From: Chondrosia reniformis
Lineage: Eukaryota; Porifera; Demospongiae; Chondrillida; Chondrillidae
NCBI GenBank assembly: GCA_947172415.1
Contig: OX359190.1
Coordinates: 2,728,001-2,792,000 of the forward strand
DNA length: 64,000 nucleotides
Direction: 5' to 3'
The first letter of the stretch is position 1; the number at the start of each line of letters is the position of its first letter. Below, one piece after another: positions 59,441 through 64,000 of the stretch. The notes under the pieces are model-generated. The model did no database searches. It worked only from the letters and a program-made list of their open reading frames with translations, and was not told the DNA's origin. A program made the translations under genes and the position numbers.

Positions 59441-62400
59441 TTAATCAGGCTGAAACTTTGAGAGAGCACTCTGTCCTCTACTTCTCAATTCTTTGATTAC
59501 ACCCGCTCTGTCTCTACTCTTCACTACAGCACTTCCTGACACTATCATATTAGCTCCCGCCTAGAGTATAAAACTAGTTGCAATTAGTTTATATGTACTT
59601 ACTTAATCATGAATAATTTATACACCACTTTCCTACATGCTATGTCTATTCTTTTTAAAAAGCCTATAGGGAATTAAACCTGGAGAGAGCTTTGGATGAG
59701 GATATAGGAGTCTTCTCTTCCTTCTTTTGCTCCACTGGGCCAGACAGCTGTTTCTGGGAATATCACCCTTCATCAGTGAACCTGGAAGTCTTTCTGGAAG
59801 TGCTTCTTTGAATCCTTGGCCCCATATTTATGTACACATGGCTACATGTAGATTAAGTAGTTCTTGTTGCATTCATTTTCCTAGTTAAATAGGTAATACT
59901 GATAAAGAACCACAAATCAAAATGTCTAAATCTGTTGAATTTCGCTGCAGATAGCTCTAGATTACATATTCCAAGGATATTGCCAAGGATTCACAGAAGA
60001 TCAAGATAAAGAAAAGACAAAGACTCCCAGGATCATTGATGAAGGGTGGAATTCCCAGAAACGGCTGTCTGACCCAGTGGAGAAGAAGATGAAAGAAGGG
60101 AAAAGAAGGAAGAAAAGACTCCTGTATCCTCATCCAAAGCTCTCTTCAGGTTTAGTTCCCCTAGTTCTTTTACAGAATAGGCATAGCATGTAGGAAAATG
60201 GTATCTTAGATTTTTCATATATACGTATTGGTATACAGGAGCAAGAGGGTATATGTACGTATATAACAGCCAATTTCTATTCCAAAGGTACCACATACCA
60301 CTGAAATAAAGGCTGTATGTTTATACAGTTTGTATAAGTATGTATTACTAGGTAATCAATATAGTATCTTACCTTTGCAGCTTGATCAATTGTGTCTAGT
60401 GACAAACCACCATCAACTTCGATATCTATCTTTGGGTATCTGCTTCTCAATGCTTGGACCTGGATTAGAGATATTAAACAAGCACTATAAAGGCTCATCG
60501 CTGCGTAGAGGGTACTGATTATTAAGAGGTATTGAGTGTAATTGCAGCGACTGGAATAACACAATGAACAATTCAAATAATTTCCAGGACGTTTCGATCC
60601 GGAGATCTTTCTCAACTGGTATAAAATACAATAACTGACACGACTGGAAGAAACCCTTATTAAATAGGTGTGGGTGACATCTTAATACCTCTTAATAATC
60701 ATTAAACAAGTACATATATAGTTACGTATAACACAAGGAAATATTATATCATCATTACACTCTGGATATTACCCCTGCCCACTCCTAGCTAATGGGTGAA
60801 ACCGAAGTTCGCTTGATGGGAACCAGAGTCTCCCCCTAGTGTACTCCACCCATTAGCTCATGGTACTCCTCAGGAGACATGTAGTAGTTATACCACACTC
60901 AAGTGTGATGCATAAGTGATATCTGCCCGAGACTGAAGGTCAAGGGTGGATATCACTTACAGTAGCTTCACACTTGAGTGTGCAGTCTGTCGCACCAGGA
61001 ATGGGCTCCCTGTCCACTGTGCCCTCGTCCTCTCCAAAGCCAGTAGCAGCCAGTCCCACATCTTCTGTGGCTGCAGCAATGGTGTGGTCCAGTGCTTTGT
61101 TCACAGCTACGGGCGCATGGAGTACCAGACCAACCTCAAATATGGCAACTTTCTCCATCCAGTGCATTTGCCCTAAAGGCCTTACTCTTAGATTATTATT
61201 CTAAAACTGACCTTTGGCATCATATTACTCATAAACTTTTGACCTCCGAACCCTGGTTCCACAGTCATCACTAGCACCATGTCAACATCATCCATATAAG
61301 GAAGAACAGCCTCAGGAGATGTGTTGGGTTTGATACCAATTCCAACCTACCAGATCCAGAATGAGAATAACACTTTGTTTACAATATATACATTATACAT
61401 ATGTAAAATAGTCAAATAGCCTGTTCATTCGGAAGTTTAGATATATAAATTTGTACATTAGTAATTTCACACGCTTTAGTTATATGTAAGTATATATATG
61501 TGGGGAATGCGGAATTCCCCTATCCTCCTTTCTGTACTATAGGCCATAGGAATGCCACCAGATGCGATGTCACTTACATACATTCCACACATACTCGTGC
61601 TTGTGTGCAAGTGGTTTGTGAAATTACTAATGTACAAATTTAGTCCATTGGCAAATAACTTACAGTATGTTTTAGTAAAGTACAGATAAGTACTGAAGTA
61701 TAATAATATATGTATATACCTGTGTGAAAATACCAAACTAAACCAGCTGATTAATACCTTCATGTTTTTAGACTTAATCTTTTGAATCAAGGTTTTCACA
61801 TCTTCTGAACATTCTGTAAGTACATTAAATACAGAGGTAAACAAGGAATATCAATCACCTGACATCCACATGATAGTCATGTGACCCTTACTCAATTTCT
61901 CAGCCTCCACATGAAAGGTGTATTGATCAGCTCCAGCATTTGCCATATCATCCACCCACTAAATGATGTAGACAAGTAAACATATTGTAGACATCAACAT
62001 CTAGTAAACATTATAAAGGATCTCTCATTATTATCCGTCCACCACAATAGCAAAAGTGATACTGTAAAACACTTAATATTAGCGCACCATTAATGTAAGT
62101 GAAATTAGAGATGCGATATCATTCGCTAACATTTATGGTCACTAAAATGTTTAATATTACACATACGCAGTAATGTGGAGCAAGTATTTACAACAAAATG
62201 CTGAATTTAATGGATGCTAATAAATCATATATGGTAATACGCTAAATAAAATGGACATTAATATTAAGGGTTTTACAGTAAAAATTGAGGCAAGTGTGAT
62301 ATAATATTTCATACTGATAAATAGAATAACTACAACATTGTCCTCACAAAGGACAAAGAAGATAAAGAATCCCTAATGATGCGATATCATTCGCTAACAG

Positions 62401-63190
62401 TTATGGTCACTAAAATATCCTAATTAAGGGCCAAATTCTCAAACACAGCGGTCTGGACCATGAAAAATCTAAGATACCATTTTCCTACATGCTATATGCC
62501 TATTCTGTAAAAAGAGCCTATAGGGGAACTAAACCTAAAGAGAGCTTTAGATGAAGATACAGGCAGTGGAGAAGTGGAAAAGAGGAAGAAATAAGTCTGT
62601 ATCCTCATCCAAAGCTCTAAAGGCTGCCCTAAGTCTCTTAAGTGCTATGTCCTTTAGTGTGTTATATTCTTTGCTTTCCTTAGTCTCTTAAACTTGATAA
62701 TCATGTAGAGAAATATCTTTTGAAAGGATCATCTTTCGACTTTTAGAGCGTCTAAAGATGCAAATTTGTTGTTTCCTCTTGGCTGTTAGACGTTTTGACC
62801 CTAAGAGTCTCTTTAGTGACTGCCGACGGTGAAACTACAAAACTGTCTTTAGACGCTCTAAAAGTCAAAAAATGATCCTTTCAAAAGATACGTTTGATGC
62901 AGTGAGAAGGAATCCTTACTCTATTATGTAAGAAATGCATGGCGATTATTCATAAAAATAGAATGGAGAGGATTGCAGGTAGTAAAGTAAAAAACAAACA
63001 TTACAGAGCAAATCTAGTCTTATCTTTTGAAAGGATCATCTTGTGTCTTTAGAAGCTCAAAAATGATCCTTTCAAAAGATAAGTTTGACGCAGTTAGATG
63101 AAATCCTTATTCTATTAATCCTTATCTTATTTAACCTTGATACAGCATACAAACTCACCTTTGCTGGATCGGACACCATCATGTGCATAT
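59441..63190 (-). CDS. RPE: Ribulose-phosphate 3-epimerase, 5' part outside window
   Basis: A pentose phosphate pathway enzyme interconverting ribulose 5-phosphate and xylulose 5-phosphate on a TIM barrel. Six exons are visible: 63190-63159, 61958-61892, 61813-61758, 61346-61212, 60459-60373, 59560-59441. All are GT-AG and in phase; the first begins in phase 1. Order of motifs: [10 protein letters not shown] (metal-ligand His), [59 protein letters not shown] (active-site region), [14 protein letters not shown] (catalytic Asp), [17 protein letters not shown], and a short tail ending KFQPD. The N-terminal strand with the first substrate residues must lie beyond 64000. Confidence 0.93.
59597..60230. 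mobile_element. Full foldback element with two long arms
   Basis: A plus-strand arm (59610-59820) and a minus-strand arm (59985-60225) of the dispersed family face each other. The outer ends are ACACCACTTTCCTACATGCT on the left and the complement of ATTTTTCATATAC..AGATACC on the right. This is the clearest complete copy and shows that the family is a foldback with arms of more than 200 bp. It lies in the last RPE intron. Confidence 0.7.
60516..60702 (-). mobile_element. Palindromic element, TGATTATTAAGAGG ends
   Basis: TGATTATTAAGAGGTATT on the left is mirrored by AATACCTCTTAATAATCA on the right. The hammerhead-like motif at 60584-60619 lies inside. It is in an RPE intron. Confidence 0.65.
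60584..60619 (-). ncRNA. Hammerhead-like motif, variant core
   Basis: The minus strand reads CCAG (stem I), TTGAGAA, A, GATC-TCC-GGATC (stem II), GAAA, C, GTC, CTGG (stem I'). Stems I and II pair and the GUC triplet is present. The core heptamer differs from CTGANGA at two positions, so catalysis is unlikely unless compensated. Confidence 0.4.
60740..61195. repeat. Unrecognised repeat, related to PSMD3 intron copy
   Basis: It contains CTCTGGATATTACCCCTGCC and, on the minus strand, ATGTCTCCTGAGGAGTACCA, both shared with 12690-12745. The right half is more GC-rich, with an open frame reading [20 protein letters not shown]. It may be part of a larger transposon. I cannot assign a class. Confidence 0.5.
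62060..62280. mobile_element. MITE, TACTGTAAAAC ends
   Basis: TACTGTAAAACACTTAATAT and ATTAATATTAAGGGTTTTACAGTA-type ends are inverted. The 221-bp copy is intact and is the reference for the disrupted copy at 19829-20475. Confidence 0.75.
62455..62645. repeat. Compact foldback copy
   Basis: The plus-strand arm ATGAAAAATCTAAGATACCA to GAGAGCTTTAGATGAAGATA meets, after a purine-rich spacer, a short minus-strand arm TATCCTCATCCAAAGCTCTA. Confidence 0.7.
62710..62900. mobile_element. GAGCGTCT-family palindromic element
   Basis: Arms TCTTTTGAAAGGATCATCTT and AATGATCCTTTCAAAAGATA are nearly perfect. The minus-strand interior retains GACTCTTAGGGTC and AACGTCTAACAGCC, but CTGAAGA has become CTAAAGA and GAAAC has become AAAAC. 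A short related palindrome follows at 63020-63110. Confidence 0.65.
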
Positions 63191-63353
63191 CTATAAGGAC
63201 ATATATAGGAAGACATATATAGCTTACTCACATGCACCCATACAGCATGTAAGTGATAGCTTAATGAATGGTCTAAATGATAAAGTTATTTTGATTAGAA
63301 ATTTGATTTGGAAATAATTATTTGTATCATCTATTGTGTATATCTTAAGGACA

Positions 63354-63500
63354 GTTGTAGCTCAGTGACAGAGCACTGGTGGTCATAACCAGCTGTCCTG
63401 GGTTCGATTCCCAGCAATTCCTTCTTTCATGTTTTTTCCCTCTTTCTGATGTTTGACTGATTATAAATTACTTGTGGTTTGATTATCACTTTGATTTGAT
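63354..63500 (+). mobile_element. tRNA-derived SINE
   Basis: The best-preserved copy: TAGCTCAGTGACAGAGCA, CTGGTGGTCATAACCAG, GGTTCGATTCCCAGCAATTC, a TTCTTTCATGTTTTTTCCCT segment and the tail CTTGTGGTTTGATTATCACT. The acceptor stem is not paired as in a real tRNA. Confidence 0.8.
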
Positions 63501-63822
63501 TAGTCATAAGTGATTGTATATGACTCTGATCTTTTCCAAAACTTTAAGCGAATTAGAAATATGTAGGGATGTTGGTCGATGTACGTAATTTATCAACTAA
63601 AATGTGTTCTATTCCATCTCAACTCAAAGTCTATTTAGTTCTAAATTCAAGATACACAAAGTTGTAGAACTATTGGAGCAAATAGGGGACTTGAATTAGT
63701 GTAGTACTATTGTTCAACACATCATAACATTTGGGATATTGATCATGTGATTTTTTAAATCTAGACTGCCATTCTTAAGTGTTCCATAGGCAGCCAAATC
63801 ATCTCAAAGCAAGTCAGGTTAC

Positions 63823-64000
63823 CTGTACGTCAGCTATCTGTACGTCAGCTATCTGTACGTCAGCTATCTGTACGTCAGCTATCTGTACGTCAGCTATCTG
63901 TACGTCAGCTATCTGTACGTCAGCTATCTGTACGTCAGCTATCTGTACGTCAGCTATCTGTGCATCAGCTATCTGTGCATCAGCTATCTGTGCATCAGCT
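63823..64000. repeat. Minisatellite, 15 bp x ~12, cut by window end
   Basis: GTACGTCAGCTATCT is repeated about nine times, and the unit then changes to GTGCATCAGCTATCT for the last copies. The array continues past the window. Confidence 0.92.

Noticed and set aside
60940..61204. Overlapping open frames of about 75 residues on both strands
   Set aside because: They sit in a GC-richer repeat in an RPE intron. Three overlapping frames with no family match are best explained by composition.

Overview
The window is nuclear DNA of an animal. It is AT-rich, has many short GT-AG introns, carries typical metazoan and ciliary genes, and is dense in small palindromic transposons. A sponge or another early-branching metazoan is my best guess. 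It rests on overall gene and intron style, not on a diagnostic marker. All exons were assembled by hand by matching reading frame and intron phase across splice sites.

Layout. 0.5-3.25 kb: a decayed Helitron (Rep plus Pif1-type helicase) with a TA-flanked pogo-like element inserted in its reading frame. 3.3-3.6 kb: an unassigned 90-residue frame. 3.9-6.3 kb: repeats. 6.3-8 kb (minus): a kelch-repeat gene. 8.2-9.2 kb: remains of a collagen/Ig-type gene. 11.2-11.7 kb (minus): a short unrecognised gene, divergent from PSMD3 (26S proteasome subunit Rpn3, 12 exons, 11.9-21.9 kb). 22.2-44.3 kb: a 21-exon gene for a talin-head-like FERM protein of about 1414 residues. It has an additional N-terminal F0/F1-like pair, a disordered middle of about 860 residues and no talin rod. 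45.2-51.3 kb (minus): a 10-exon gene for an unrecognised Ser/Arg/Pro-rich 670-residue protein. 51.5-55.4 kb: MORN3, sharing a 239-bp divergent promoter with the previous gene. 56.0-58.0 kb (minus): DPH1. 59.4 kb to beyond 63.2 kb (minus): ribulose-phosphate 3-epimerase, with its 5' part outside the window.

The genes are mostly independent housekeeping functions: protein degradation, diphthamide synthesis and the pentose phosphate pathway. The exception is the divergent pair at 51.3-51.5 kb. Its short shared promoter holds a perfect RFX X-box, which fits a co-regulated ciliary pair.

The most striking non-genic signal is a set of palindromic mobile elements of different terminal sequence. They share an internal motif laid out like a type I hammerhead ribozyme: strand I, CUGANGA, stem II, GAAAC, GUH, strand I'. 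In the best copies, stems I and II differ in sequence between copies but stay paired. A separate TA-flanked element family carries X-box-consensus sequence in its end. Many introns also hold minisatellites, tRNA-derived SINEs and foldback elements.
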